NCBI GenBank assembly: GCA_031265765.1
Contig: JAISCE010000053.1
Span: 31,132 to 95,131, forward strand
DNA length: 64,000 nucleotides
From: Azoarcus sp.
GTDB taxonomy: Bacteria > Pseudomonadota > Gammaproteobacteria > Burkholderiales > Rhodocyclaceae
Reading direction: 5' to 3'
This document shows positions 1-12,229 of the stretch, piece by piece. Position 1 is the stretch's first letter, and every line of letters begins with the position of its first letter. The position numbers and the translations under genes were made by a program. Under the pieces are notes generated by a model. That model saw nothing but the letters and a program-made list of their open reading frames with translations. It made no database searches and was not told the origin of the DNA.

Positions 1-2007
1 GCAGTGGCGGGCGAATGTTTCATCCGCATCGATGGTCTTGCGGTTCGACGACATCGCCACCAGCGCCTCATCGTCTTTGAGCAGCACGAACAACCGGCGT
101 TCGCGGATGTAAAGCATGGCGAATACGCCCAGCGCGAGCAAGAGCGATCCGGTATAGACCAGCGGTTTTCCCGGCGCGCGGGCGGCTTGCAGGATAGTGG
201 CCTGGCGGTGCTTGTAATCGGTGAGTTGGAGATAGAACGGCGCGCCGTACTGGAGGCTTTCGACGAGCGCGAACAGCGCGTCGCGGATGAACGGGGCATG
301 CTCGTCGCCGATTTCGAGCGCGTCTTGCCCGGAAGCTTCCCGCGCGCTCATCCAGGCATCCCAGACCAGCCCTTGCAAAATCTGGATGAAGGCCGCGCCT
401 GCGCGCTGGCGGTCTTCTTCGGAAGCGGGGCGTTCGGTGAATGCCGTGTTTTCGATAAAATCCGAGATGGCCGCCAGACCGCCGCGGGCAAAGAGTGCCA
501 GGGTATTTTCGGCGGTTTCTTTCAGGCGTTCCCGCAGGCCGCTTTCGTCGGAGGCATCGAGCGAGCGCGCGGTGAAGCGTTCGGCGAGCGCGGCGCGACG
601 TCCGGGGTCGAAAAAAATCTGGCGGATGGCAAACCAGGTATCGGCCTTGTCGTCGCCGTCGAGCGGAATGCGCAGATAGTGGAAGGCTTCCGCCTGGCTC
701 GCGCGCACGCCGCTGGCAAGATATTTCCGGCCTTTGATTTCGAGCGGCAGCATGTAATTGCTGAATTCACGCGCCTGTCCGGCTGTATCGCGCAATTTGA
801 AGGTGTATACCGGGCCGAGGTTGCGCAAATTCTTGCCGGCCTGCGTTTGCGTGCCGTTGCCGAAGAAGCCGCCGAATTGTCCGCCGCCGCCGGGCGGGGC
901 AATGTTTTCGACGTTGATCGGACGGAAGCCGGTGATTTCGAGCGTGTAGTCGTAACCGATGCCGGCAAGCGGCAGGCGCGCGCCGACTTCCCCGTCGAGC
1001 GGGTGCGGCGGGCGGGCGCTGGGGACGAGATCGTGCAGCGCGAAGCGCAGGATGGAGCCGCCATCGTCGAAGCTGGACTGGAAAAGCGTGACGCCCCGAT
1101 ATTCGAGCGGTTTGTTGACTTCGATCGTGCGCTCGAAGCTCCGACCGCTGTCGTTATCGGTAATCACGAGATCGCTGGCATAGCGCCGGGGCATGCCGCT
1201 TGTGTAATAGTCGATATGGAAGCGTTTGAGCGCGATCTTGAACGGCAGGGATTGAAGCAGGATGCCGTCGCCGACGTTGAGCACGGCGAAATCGGTGCCG
1301 CCGCCCTCGGGAATATAAACGTTTCCGTGGTAGCTCCAACTGTCCGGATCGAGACGGGCCGAAGCGGGAATGTGGGCAAGCGGCTGATCGCCGGAAGTGG
1401 GCGCCTTGCCGTCGAGCTTGATTTGCAGCGCGAGCGGCAGATTGCCGTCGAGCAGCCCGCCCATGCAGATCAGCACAATGGCGGCATGGGCGAGAAAGTA
1501 GCCGATGCGCCCGGCAACGCCTTGTCTGGCGGCGATCAGCGCGCTGTTCTCGCGTTCGTCGATCCGGAAACGGAAGCCCGCGCCCGCGAGATAAGCCACG
1601 ACCGCGCCGCGCCGCGCTTCGGGCGGCAGCGCGGGCGCGAGGCTGGCGTGGCGGGTGAAAAGCCGCAGCGACGTTTCGCGCGCGCGCTCGCGGAAGCCGC
1701 GCATTTCGCGCAGCATCGGCACGGACTGGCGGACGATGCACAGCATCGTCGACAGCACCAGGAAAGCAAGAATGGCGAGAAACCAGTTGGCGGCATAGAT
1801 CGTATACAGCCCCATGCTGGCAAAGACCGGCTCCCAGAACTGGCCGAACTGATTGAGATAGGCGTTCGCCGGTTCGTTCTGTTGTATGACGGCGCCGATG
1901 ACCGAGGCGATGGACAGTACGGTCAACAGGCTGATGGCGAAACGCATCGAACTCAAGAGTTCGATGAGCGCCTCCAGGGCGGAGGCTCGCGCGGTGGCAC
2001 GCTGCAT
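1..2007 (-). CDS. resB: Cytochrome c biogenesis protein ResB/Ccs1 (3' end beyond window)
   Basis: This protein is the ResB half of the system II cytochrome c maturation machinery, which with CcsA moves and attaches haem to apocytochromes outside the inner membrane. The frame is open without a stop from the ATG at 2007 to the window edge, 669 codons, so only the extreme C-terminus is missing. Hydrophobic helices lie near residues 21-41, 68-92, 166-186 and 616-640, with a large periplasmic region between the last two, as is usual for ResB. An AGGA ribosome site precedes the ATG. The gene lies downstream of cytochrome c4 on the same strand; ccsA would be expected just beyond the left edge. Confidence 0.88.
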   Translation of the reverse strand, partial: MQRATARASALEALIELLSSMRFAISLLTVLSIASVIGAVIQQNEPANAYLNQFGQFWEPVFASMGLYTIYAANWFLAILAFLVLSTMLCIVRQSVPMLREMRGFRERARETSLRLFTRHASLAPALPPEARRGAVVAYLAGAGFRFRIDERENSALIAARQGVAGRIGYFLAHAAIVLICMGGLLDGNLPLALQIKLDGKAPTSGDQPLAHIPASARLDPDSWSYHGNVYIPEGGGTDFAVLNVGDGILLQSLPFKIALKRFHIDYYTSGMPRRYASDLVITDNDSGRSFERTIEVNKPLEYRGVTLFQSSFDDGGSILRFALHDLVPSARPPHPLDGEVGARLPLAGIGYDYTLEITGFRPINVENIAPPGGGGQFGGFFGNGTQTQAGKNLRNLGPVYTFKLRDTAGQAREFSNYMLPLEIKGRKYLASGVRASQAEAFHYLRIPLDGDDKADTWFAIRQIFFDPGRRAALAERFTARSLDASDESGLRERLKETAENTLALFARGGLAAISDFIENTAFTERPASEEDRQRAGAAFIQILQGLVWDAWMSAREASGQDALEIGDEHAPFIRDALFALVESLQYGAPFYLQLTDYKHRQATILQAARAPGKPLVYTGSLLLALGVFAMLYIRERRLFVLLKDDEALVAMSSNRKTIDADETFARHC

Positions 2008-2045
2008 CGTGATCCTGTCCGGAAATCGTGGAGTGGACGAAAAGA

Positions 2046-2068
2046 AAGGGGAGCGGCCTCGCCCCCCT
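2046..2068 (-). terminator. Possible terminator or attenuator hairpin between cytochrome c4 and resB
   Basis: On the minus strand a GC-rich hairpin (outer arms AAGGGG/CCCCTT, inner GCG/CGC, one bulge) is followed by TCTTTTC. It sits between the cytochrome c4 stop and the resB start. It could reduce read-through, or protect the 3' end of the cytochrome mRNA. The T tract is short, so this is tentative. Confidence 0.35.
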
Positions 2069-2100
2069 TCCGCTACCGTGTGTCGACCGGAGCCGCCCGT

Positions 2101-2736
2101 TCAGCGCAGCCCGGCGGTGTAATCGGAAATCGCCTTGATTTCCGGATCGGTCATCCGCAATGCGATGTCGCGCATCATCTTTGCCGGGTCGTTGGCGCGC
2201 GCGCCGTCGCGGAAAGCCTTGAGCTGGGCTTCGATATAGTCGGGGAACTGCCCCGCCAGCGCCGGATACTGGGCTGGCAGGCCCTTGCCCGCCGGGCCGT
2301 GACAGGCCGCACAGGCCGGCACGCCCTTGGCGGCGATGCCGGCGCGCCAGATTTTCTGTCCGAGGGCGATGGCGTCGATGTCCGCGCTCACCGCGGGTCT
2401 GAGCTTTTGCGCCGCGAAATACTCGGCCACGGCGCGCATGTCCTCATCGGGGAGCATGGTAATCATCCCTGTCATCACCGGATTGTTGGCGCGCGTTCCG
2501 TTCTTGAATTCGGTGAACTGCTTGTAGAGATAATCGCTGTGTTGTCCCGCCAGCTTCGGCGAATCGGCGCCTCCCGCCGTCTTGCCGTTGGTTTGAGGAT
2601 CCCAGTTATTGCCGTCGGCTCCGTGGCAGGTGGCACAGACTTCCGGGGGCGCGGACGGCTGCACGGCGGCCTGGTTCTGAGCCTGGACGCCGCCGGCGGC
2701 CAGCAGAAACGATAGCAGCAAGGAACGCTTTATCAT
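2101..2736 (-). CDS. Dihaem cytochrome c4
   Basis: This is a periplasmic or membrane-associated dihaem electron carrier that passes electrons to terminal oxidases. The 211-residue product begins with a clear signal peptide (residues 1-19, ending VQA). It has two haem-attachment motifs, CATCH at 34-38 and CAACH at 142-146, one in each half of a duplicated fold. Methionine-rich segments after each motif could supply the axial ligands. It lies upstream of resB on the same strand, which links the cytochrome with its maturation machinery. It is divergent from engB, with about 106 bp between the start codons. Confidence 0.92.
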   Translation of the reverse strand: MIKRSLLLSFLLAAGGVQAQNQAAVQPSAPPEVCATCHGADGNNWDPQTNGKTAGGADSPKLAGQHSDYLYKQFTEFKNGTRANNPVMTGMITMLPDEDMRAVAEYFAAQKLRPAVSADIDAIALGQKIWRAGIAAKGVPACAACHGPAGKGLPAQYPALAGQFPDYIEAQLKAFRDGARANDPAKMMRDIALRMTDPEIKAISDYTAGLR

Positions 2737-2842
2737 AATGTCCTCGAAAAACCATGGAGGGGGAAAAGCTCAAGCGCGTTATTCTATAACACGAACCCTC
2801 CTTTGTGATTCCGTGCGGCGCTCCGGCCGCGCTTTGCCGCCC

Positions 2843-3475
2843 ATGTCCATTTTTCGCCACGCCTGTTTCGAGACGTCCATTGCCAAATCTTCCGCATTGC
2901 CGCCCGCCGATAGTCGGGAAATTGCTTTCGCCGGACGCTCGAACGCCGGAAAGTCAAGTGCGATCAACACCTTGGTCGGCCATACGAGGCTTGCCTACGT
3001 CTCGAAAACGCCGGGTCGCACCCAGCTTCTCAATTTTTTCCGTCTTCCGTGCGGCGTCCGGCTCGTCGACTTGCCGGGCTATGGCTATGCCGCCGTGCCG
3101 GAAAAAATCCGCGTCCAATGGGCGGATCTCATCGAAAACTACCTCAAAACGCGCGCGGCGCTTGCCGGGCTGGTGCTGATGATGGACGCGCGCCACCCGT
3201 TTACCGGACTCGATCGCCAGATGATCGGCTGGTTTTTGCCTTCCGGGCGGCCCATCCATGTGTTGCTCACCAAGAGCGACAAGCTCTCGCGCGGCGCGGC
3301 GCAAGCCGCTTTGCTCAAGACGCGCGCGGCGCTGGCGGCATACAGATGCGACGGGCGTCTCACGGCGCAATTGTTTTCCAGCCTGACCAAAAATGGCATC
3401 GAGGAATGCGAGCAGGTCGTGGGCGCATGGCTGGCGGAAATGGGCGAAATCGCCGATGGGCCGGAAAGGCCGTGA
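2843..3475 (+). CDS. engB: Ribosome-biogenesis GTPase EngB (YihA/YsxC)
   Basis: EngB is a small TRAFAC-class GTPase needed for late assembly of the large ribosomal subunit. The 210-residue product has the P-loop GRSNAGKS at residues 31-38, the G3 motif DLPGYG at 76-81 and the G4 motif TKSD at 143-146. The frame is open further upstream to 2738, but the ATG at 2843 gives the normal family length and N-terminus, and the upstream extension lies in the intergenic region shared with cytochrome c4. It converges on the HDOD gene. Confidence 0.93.
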   Translation: MSIFRHACFETSIAKSSALPPADSREIAFAGRSNAGKSSAINTLVGHTRLAYVSKTPGRTQLLNFFRLPCGVRLVDLPGYGYAAVPEKIRVQWADLIENYLKTRAALAGLVLMMDARHPFTGLDRQMIGWFLPSGRPIHVLLTKSDKLSRGAAQAALLKTRAALAAYRCDGRLTAQLFSSLTKNGIEECEQVVGAWLAEMGEIADGPERP

Positions 3476-3550
3476 CGCGGGCGGGAAGCGCGACCTCGTT
3501 GCTCGATGGCGATACGTGCTGGCGTGGCCGGAGAGAGGCGGAAAACCGGA

Positions 3551-4432
3551 TCAAGGAACTGCCGGAAACGCACCGCTATAGGCTGCCGGCAGCAGTTTCG
3601 GCCAGATTTCCTCCGGGGCGTCTACGCGGCGCAACAGGGCTTCGGGCTGGATGTGCAGCAGCGTGCTCAGGCAGGCGATGTCATCGGGCAAGGCCGGGTT
3701 GTCCCAGCCGAGCGAGACGTGGCGGGCAAAGTCGGAGGCAAGTGTAATCATGTGCACCCTGGGGTGTTTGGCCTGCGATTCGTCGAGCAGTTGTACCAGC
3801 AGGTTGGGCAGGTGCCAGGTACGAACCAGGGCGAGTTGCACTTCGTAGGCTGTGACGCCGAAGACTTCGCGTTGTGCCGCGGCGCTGCGCAATTGCCGGT
3901 TGGCGCGCTGCATATCATAGGTGCGCAGGGTGAGATCGGGGGCGTGGATCCAGCAGATCATTTCGGTGGCTTCGCGCAGCAGGGCGGCAATGGTGATTTC
4001 GTTGACATCGAGATCGCGCCGTACCACCGCCCAGTCGCGGGCATAGTGAGCGGCCTTGCATGCCCGTCCGACGACCTTGAGCAGGCCGAGCAGGGCGCGG
4101 GGTTGGGGCGCGAGCACGTCTTCGGCGGTGGGCAGGCCGCTGAAGGCTTTGAAAAATGGAATGATCCCCATCATCACCAGTGCGCTGCCTATGGTGGCGA
4201 TGTCGTGGTTCTGGGTATTCTTGCGGTGGGTTTCGATGTGCGCCAGCAAGCGTATCGTCATCAGCGGATCGCCCAGCACCGCCGTGGCGATGTCCTGGCG
4301 CGTGACGTTGTCGAGGTCTTGGCGCAAGCGGTCGAATTCGCAGACCGTGCGGCGCAGTATCGGCAAGGGCTGTCGAGAGAAGAAATCGACGTAAGCTTCG
4401 ACCGAAGGCAGGGCATGCGCGAGCATGGCCAT
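3551..4432 (-). CDS. HDOD-domain protein
   Basis: The 293-residue protein resembles the HDOD family, relatives of HD hydrolases that usually lack catalytic metal residues and act in signalling. Features seen are an N-terminal LPILRRTV segment, an alternation of helices with the phrase VLGDPLMTIRLLAHI, and a central IGSALVMMGI helix matching the HDOD core at roughly residues 20-200. No GGDEF, EAL or receiver domain is attached. A GGGAGA ribosome site precedes the ATG at 4432. No partner gene is apparent: engB converges on it and the upstream side holds only a pseudogene. Its specific role is unknown. Confidence 0.82.
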   Translation of the reverse strand: MAMLAHALPSVEAYVDFFSRQPLPILRRTVCEFDRLRQDLDNVTRQDIATAVLGDPLMTIRLLAHIETHRKNTQNHDIATIGSALVMMGIIPFFKAFSGLPTAEDVLAPQPRALLGLLKVVGRACKAAHYARDWAVVRRDLDVNEITIAALLREATEMICWIHAPDLTLRTYDMQRANRQLRSAAAQREVFGVTAYEVQLALVRTWHLPNLLVQLLDESQAKHPRVHMITLASDFARHVSLGWDNPALPDDIACLSTLLHIQPEALLRRVDAPEEIWPKLLPAAYSGAFPAVP

Positions 4433-4621
4433 GAGGCTCTCCCGATGGGCGGTACAGTGTGATTATCGGCGGTTTTGCGCCGAATCAAAGGAAGATACGC
4501 ACGGATATGTCATTTTCGCAGGGGCGCGCGGGTACTGGCGCGATCGCACTGCCTGCTTCGTTCCCGCGACGATTCCCTCACAAAAGTTTTCCGGACTCCC
4601 GCCCGCGCCGCTTCGACAAGA

Positions 4622-4883
4622 CGCCTGATTTCCACCGAAGCCCTGATGTTCCAGTCCGACTATTTGGCCATTGCCGATGAAGAAAAAATTCAATGGACAG
4701 GTTTATCTTTTTGAATTCAAGTTGGTGGTGGAGGAAGCGGAAGGAAAGGCAATCCAGCAGATCGGGGAGAAGGGATATGCTGATAAATACCGCTCACTCA
4801 ATCAGCCCATACATTTGATCGGGGTGGAATTCAGCAAGAAGGAACGCAATGTGGTGGCGTTTGTGGTGGAAGGTCTTGAGTGA
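4622..4883 (+). pseudogene. Remnant of an AAA-ATPase-like/PD-(D/E)XK nuclease family protein (C-terminal end)
   Basis: Two overlapping frames hold consecutive pieces of one protein family. From 4622 a frame encodes STEALMFQSDYLAIADEE before running out. From 4677 another frame encodes YLFEFKLV, QIGEKGYADKYR and an IGVEFSKKERNVVAF-type end, stopping at 4883. These match the C-terminal PD-(D/E)XK region of the large AAA-ATPase-like (PF09820/PF08011) proteins. The ATPase part is absent and the two pieces are joined by a deletion or frameshift. The second frame could still encode a peptide of about 68 residues, but no ribosome site is clear. Decay of an accessory gene is the simplest reading. Confidence 0.72.
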
Positions 4884-4916
4884 ATTGAAAGAGATGAGCA
4901 GATTTGGCCAGTAACT

Positions 4917-7565
<2,649 letters not shown>

Positions 7566-7715
7566 GGAAGCGAGGGGGGCATCGGCAAAGGCGGAATTCT
7601 AAGGGAAAAGAAAAAAAGGCGCGAAAAACGATTCGGCATGATCCGGGCATGGAACGAACGAGCCGCCGCCCCGCTCGATTCCCGAAGGGGCCGCGGTGTC
7701 GCGCCCCGCGATGCG

Positions 7716-9209
7716 TCAGGCCGCCGGGGCCGGGCGGCGCAGATGCCAGCCGGTGGCTTGCTGGAAGCGATGCGCGGCGGTGAGCAGGCGCGCTTCGGAG
7801 AAGTAATCGCCGATCAGTTGCAGGCCGACCGGCAAGCCGCCGGTATCGAATCCGCAGGGGTGGGAAAGCCCCGGCAGCCCGGCGAGGTTGACCGGCGTGG
7901 TGTAGATGTCGGCAAGGTACATTTGCGCCGGATCGTCGCTCATCGCGCCCAGCGCCCAGGCCGTCACCGGCGAGACGGGGCCGGCTATCAAGTCGCATTC
8001 GCCGAAGGCGCGGCGGAAATCCCCGGCAATCAAGCGCCGCAGTTTTTGCGCTTGCAGGTAATAAGCGTCGTAGTAGCCGTGCGACAGTACGTAGGTACCG
8101 GCCAGGATGCGGCGCTGGACTTCCGCGCCGAAGCCTTCGCCGCGGCTTTTGCAGTACATGTCGGCAAGGTCGGCGAATCCGGCGGCGCGATGACCGTAGC
8201 GCACACCGTCGAAGCGCGAAAGATTGCTGGACGCCTCGGCCATGGCGATGACGTAATAGGCGGGGATCGCCAATCTGGCGTTGGGGATGTCCACTTCGCG
8301 GGTGATCGCGCCCAGGGCGCGGTATTGCACGAGCGCGGCATCGATGGCGGCGCGGATGTCGCCGCTCATGCCGTCGCCGAAGAATTCGCGCGGCAAGCCG
8401 ATGACGAGTCCGGCAAGCGGCCGGGAAGCGTCGGCGGGCGGCGCGGCAAGTGCGGCGGCGTAGTTTTCGGGCGGGCGGTCGAGACTGGTCGAGTCGCGCG
8501 CATCGAATCCGGCCATGGCCGCGAGCAGCAGCGCACAATCTTCGGCGGATGCGCCCAAAGCGCCGCCCTGGTCGAGCGAAGATGCATAGGCGACGAGACC
8601 GTAGCGGCTCACGAGACCGTAAGTCGGCTTGATACCGGTGACGCCGCAAAAAGAGGCGGGCTGGCGCACGGAGCCGCCGGTGTCGGTACCCGTGGCGATC
8701 GGCGCAAGCCGCGCCGCGACCGCCGCCGCCGAACCGCCGGAGGAGCCGCCGGGCACGTGCCCGGGTTTCCACGGATTCCTGGCCGGGCCGAAGTACGACG
8801 TCTCGTTCGACGAACCCATGGCGAATTCGTCCATGTTGGTCTTGCCCAGACTCACCGCGCCGGCCTTTTTCAGCAAAGCGACGACGTGCGCATCGTAGGG
8901 GCTGACGAAACTGGACAACATTTTCGAGCCGCAGGTGGTCGGCAAGCCTTCCGTGCAAAATACGTCCTTGTGGGCAAGCGGAATGCCGGTGAGCGGCCCG
9001 GTCTCGCCGCTGGCGATGCGCGCGTCGGCGGCGCGCGCTTCAGCGAGCGTCCGCTCGCGCTCGACGGTAATGAAAGCATTGAGCGCCGGATCGCGCGCTT
9101 CGATGCGTTCAAGGAAAAGCGTGGCGAGTTCGACGCTGGAGATGTCTTTCGCGTCCAGCGCGCGGCGCAGGACGGAAACAGGGGCATCGACAAGTGGCGC
9201 AGTGCTCAT
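7716..9209 (-). CDS. gatA: Aspartyl/glutamyl-tRNA(Asn/Gln) amidotransferase subunit A
   Basis: GatA is the glutaminase subunit that releases ammonia so that GatB can convert Glu-tRNA(Gln) or Asp-tRNA(Asn) to the amidated form. The 497-residue product carries the amidase signature with the Ser-cisSer-Lys triad: K81 in AHKDV, S156 in GGSSGGS and S180 in TGGS. It follows gatC with a 45-bp gap and is probably co-transcribed. The next gene downstream on this strand is alaS, about 150 bp away, so gatB is not in this operon. Confidence 0.96.
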   Translation of the reverse strand: MSTAPLVDAPVSVLRRALDAKDISSVELATLFLERIEARDPALNAFITVERERTLAEARAADARIASGETGPLTGIPLAHKDVFCTEGLPTTCGSKMLSSFVSPYDAHVVALLKKAGAVSLGKTNMDEFAMGSSNETSYFGPARNPWKPGHVPGGSSGGSAAAVAARLAPIATGTDTGGSVRQPASFCGVTGIKPTYGLVSRYGLVAYASSLDQGGALGASAEDCALLLAAMAGFDARDSTSLDRPPENYAAALAAPPADASRPLAGLVIGLPREFFGDGMSGDIRAAIDAALVQYRALGAITREVDIPNARLAIPAYYVIAMAEASSNLSRFDGVRYGHRAAGFADLADMYCKSRGEGFGAEVQRRILAGTYVLSHGYYDAYYLQAQKLRRLIAGDFRRAFGECDLIAGPVSPVTAWALGAMSDDPAQMYLADIYTTPVNLAGLPGLSHPCGFDTGGLPVGLQLIGDYFSEARLLTAAHRFQQATGWHLRRPAPAA

Positions 9210-9254
9210 ATTGAGGAAAACCGATGGGTGGGAGCAGAACGAAATGAAATATTT

Positions 9255-9542
9255 TCATTCTATGACTTTGGGCACCAGATACAGCCCGGCCTCGGCTTGC
9301 GGCGCAACGGCCTGAAAGGCGGCTCGCCGGTCTGTTTCAGTGACGGCGTCGTCGCGCAGCCGGGCCGCCAATTCCTGAGGGTGGCTCATGGGTTCGATGT
9401 TAGTTGTATCCACGGCTTGCATTTGAGCGATAATACCGAACATGCTGTCAAGATGGATGCGCATCGCATCGACGGTATTGCCCGGCAATGCCAGCCGGGC
9501 CAACCGGGCCAGCCGTTCTATTTCTTCGTTGGAGTGTGCCAT
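9255..9542 (-). CDS. gatC: Aspartyl/glutamyl-tRNA(Asn/Gln) amidotransferase subunit C
   Basis: GatC is the small subunit that wraps around and stabilises GatA in the GatCAB complex. The 95-residue length and the N-terminal [13 protein letters not shown] segment followed by a helix containing [15 protein letters not shown] are typical of the family. It is the first gene of the gatCA unit and is divergent from mreB, with about 125 bp between start codons. A TATAAC-like -10 lies in the intergenic region facing gatC, but without a convincing -35. Confidence 0.93.
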   Translation of the reverse strand: MAHSNEEIERLARLARLALPGNTVDAMRIHLDSMFGIIAQMQAVDTTNIEPMSHPQELAARLRDDAVTETDRRAAFQAVAPQAEAGLYLVPKVIE

Positions 9543-9577
9543 GTGATAAACGTGTTGAGTATCAAAGAGAGTTATAG

Positions 9578-10711
<1,134 letters not shown>

Positions 10712-10768
10712 GGTAAGCGCCACTTGCGTTTTAGACATCCCTGAACGCCATCGTCCGGGAATTGCTGG

Positions 10769-11692
10769 ATGCCTTCTGCCGATTTTCAAACACACCCCAC
10801 TTTCAAGCGGGGCGTGTTACCGCATGTTCGCTTGTTGATATACGTCACGATTTGCGTGGCGATGCTGGCGGTCGACCGGAATTTTCACTACCTCGAATCC
10901 CTGCGCACATATCTGGTAACCATCACCTATCCCTTGCGGGCAAGCGCCGCCGAGCCGGTCAAACTGGTCGGCAGCGCCGCCAAATACTTTTCCGAACTTG
11001 CGGACTCGCAGTTCAAGCAGGCCGATTTCGAGCGCCTCCAGATCGAAAATGCCCAACGCCTGCTGCGCTTCGAGCATCTCGAACAGGAAAACGGGTATTT
11101 GCGTAAACTGCTCGGCATGCGCAAGCGCGTTCAGACGCACAGTGTCGCCGCCGAAGTGCTCTACAGCGCGCCCGACCCCTATTCCCGCAAGGTCATTCTC
11201 GACCAGGGCAAGCAGGAAGGCGTGGAACCCGGTCTGGCGGTGGTCGATGCCGAAGGGCTGATCGGGCAGATAACCCGGGTTTATCCGATCCAGTCCGAAG
11301 TCACGCTCATCACCGACCGCAATCAGTCGGTGCCGGTGCAGGTCGAGCGCAACGGCCAGCTCGGGGTAATGTCCGGAACCGGACAAGGCGGACTCGAATT
11401 GCGCTTCGTGCTTGCCGACGCCGACATCAAGGCCGGAGATCGCCTGGTGACTTCGGGACTCGACGGCAAATTCGCGCCCGGCCTGCCCGTGGCAAAAATC
11501 GAAAGCATCGAACGCGATACCAGTGCTTTTGCCCGCATTGTCTGCAAACCTTTGGGCGGCGTCGAACAGAGTACCCGGGTACTGGTCTTGAGCCGCGCGG
11601 AATTGCCGCCGCCTCCGCCGAAGCCGGAAACCGGCGAACCGCCGCCGCCCCCTCCCCTGGCGGCAAAGCGCGACCCCGGAGATGGAGGCTAG
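10769..11692 (+). CDS. mreC: Rod-shape-determining protein MreC
   Basis: MreC is a bitopic inner-membrane protein that connects MreB filaments to periplasmic PBP2 and RodA. The 307-residue product has a short cytoplasmic tail, one membrane helix around residues 15-33, a coiled-coil region at about 60-110, and the paired beta-barrel domains with phrases such as VVDAEGLIGQI and SGLDGKFAPGLPV. The C-terminus is a proline-rich tail. It starts 57 bp after mreB and ends 3 bp before mreD, so it is in the same operon. Confidence 0.94.
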   Translation: MPSADFQTHPTFKRGVLPHVRLLIYVTICVAMLAVDRNFHYLESLRTYLVTITYPLRASAAEPVKLVGSAAKYFSELADSQFKQADFERLQIENAQRLLRFEHLEQENGYLRKLLGMRKRVQTHSVAAEVLYSAPDPYSRKVILDQGKQEGVEPGLAVVDAEGLIGQITRVYPIQSEVTLITDRNQSVPVQVERNGQLGVMSGTGQGGLELRFVLADADIKAGDRLVTSGLDGKFAPGLPVAKIESIERDTSAFARIVCKPLGGVEQSTRVLVLSRAELPPPPPKPETGEPPPPPPLAAKRDPGDGG

Positions 11693-11695
11693 GCC

Positions 11696-12220
11696 ATGCA
11701 AATCACCAATCGCTCCAACCGCATCCTGCAACCGACGAAACCGTGGTTCGTCTATCTGAGCCTGTTCATCGCCCTCCTGCTGGACTATGTTCCCGCTGGC
11801 GACCTGTCCAGCGTTCTTCCGGACTGGGTGGCGCTGACGCTGGCGTTCTGGTGCATCCGCGAGCCTTTGTACATCAGCATGGGCATGGGTTTCATCCTCG
11901 GCCTGCTGGTCGACGTCGGCAGCGGCGGGCCGCTGGCCCAGCATGCCCTCGCTTACGTGGTGCTCGCTTTCATGGCCAACAGCCTGGCAAGAAGAATAAT
12001 GTGGTTTCCCGCCTTGTTGCAGGCATTGCACGTATTGCCGATGCTCTTGATCGCCCAGGCGTTGATGGTCGGGGTACGGATGCTTACCGGGGAAGGATTC
12101 CCCGGCTGGCAGTACTTCCTTTCCAGCGCAACCGGCGTGGCGCTTTGGCTGCCGCTCACCTATCTTTTGCTGCTACCGCAGTTCCAGCCAGTCGACCGGG
12201 ATGAAAACCGACCGATCTGA
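11696..12220 (+). CDS. mreD: Rod-shape-determining membrane protein MreD
   Basis: MreD is a polytopic inner-membrane component of the elongasome. The 174-residue product is strongly hydrophobic, with about five predicted helices and the recognisable segments LDYVPAGDLSSVLPDWVAL and LGLLVDVGSGGPLAQHAL, which match the family. It lies between mreC (3-bp gap) and mrdA (9-bp gap), so translation is likely coupled. Confidence 0.92.
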   Translation: MQITNRSNRILQPTKPWFVYLSLFIALLLDYVPAGDLSSVLPDWVALTLAFWCIREPLYISMGMGFILGLLVDVGSGGPLAQHALAYVVLAFMANSLARRIMWFPALLQALHVLPMLLIAQALMVGVRMLTGEGFPGWQYFLSSATGVALWLPLTYLLLLPQFQPVDRDENRPI

Positions 12221-12229
12221 GATAGCGGG

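Noticed and set aside
4..2715. A 903-codon open frame on the plus strand across resB and cytochrome c4
   Set aside because: It is the antisense shadow of two clear minus-strand genes with signal peptide, haem motifs and membrane helices. Its translation is low-complexity Arg/Ala/Glu-rich sequence, as expected from GC-rich codon bias.
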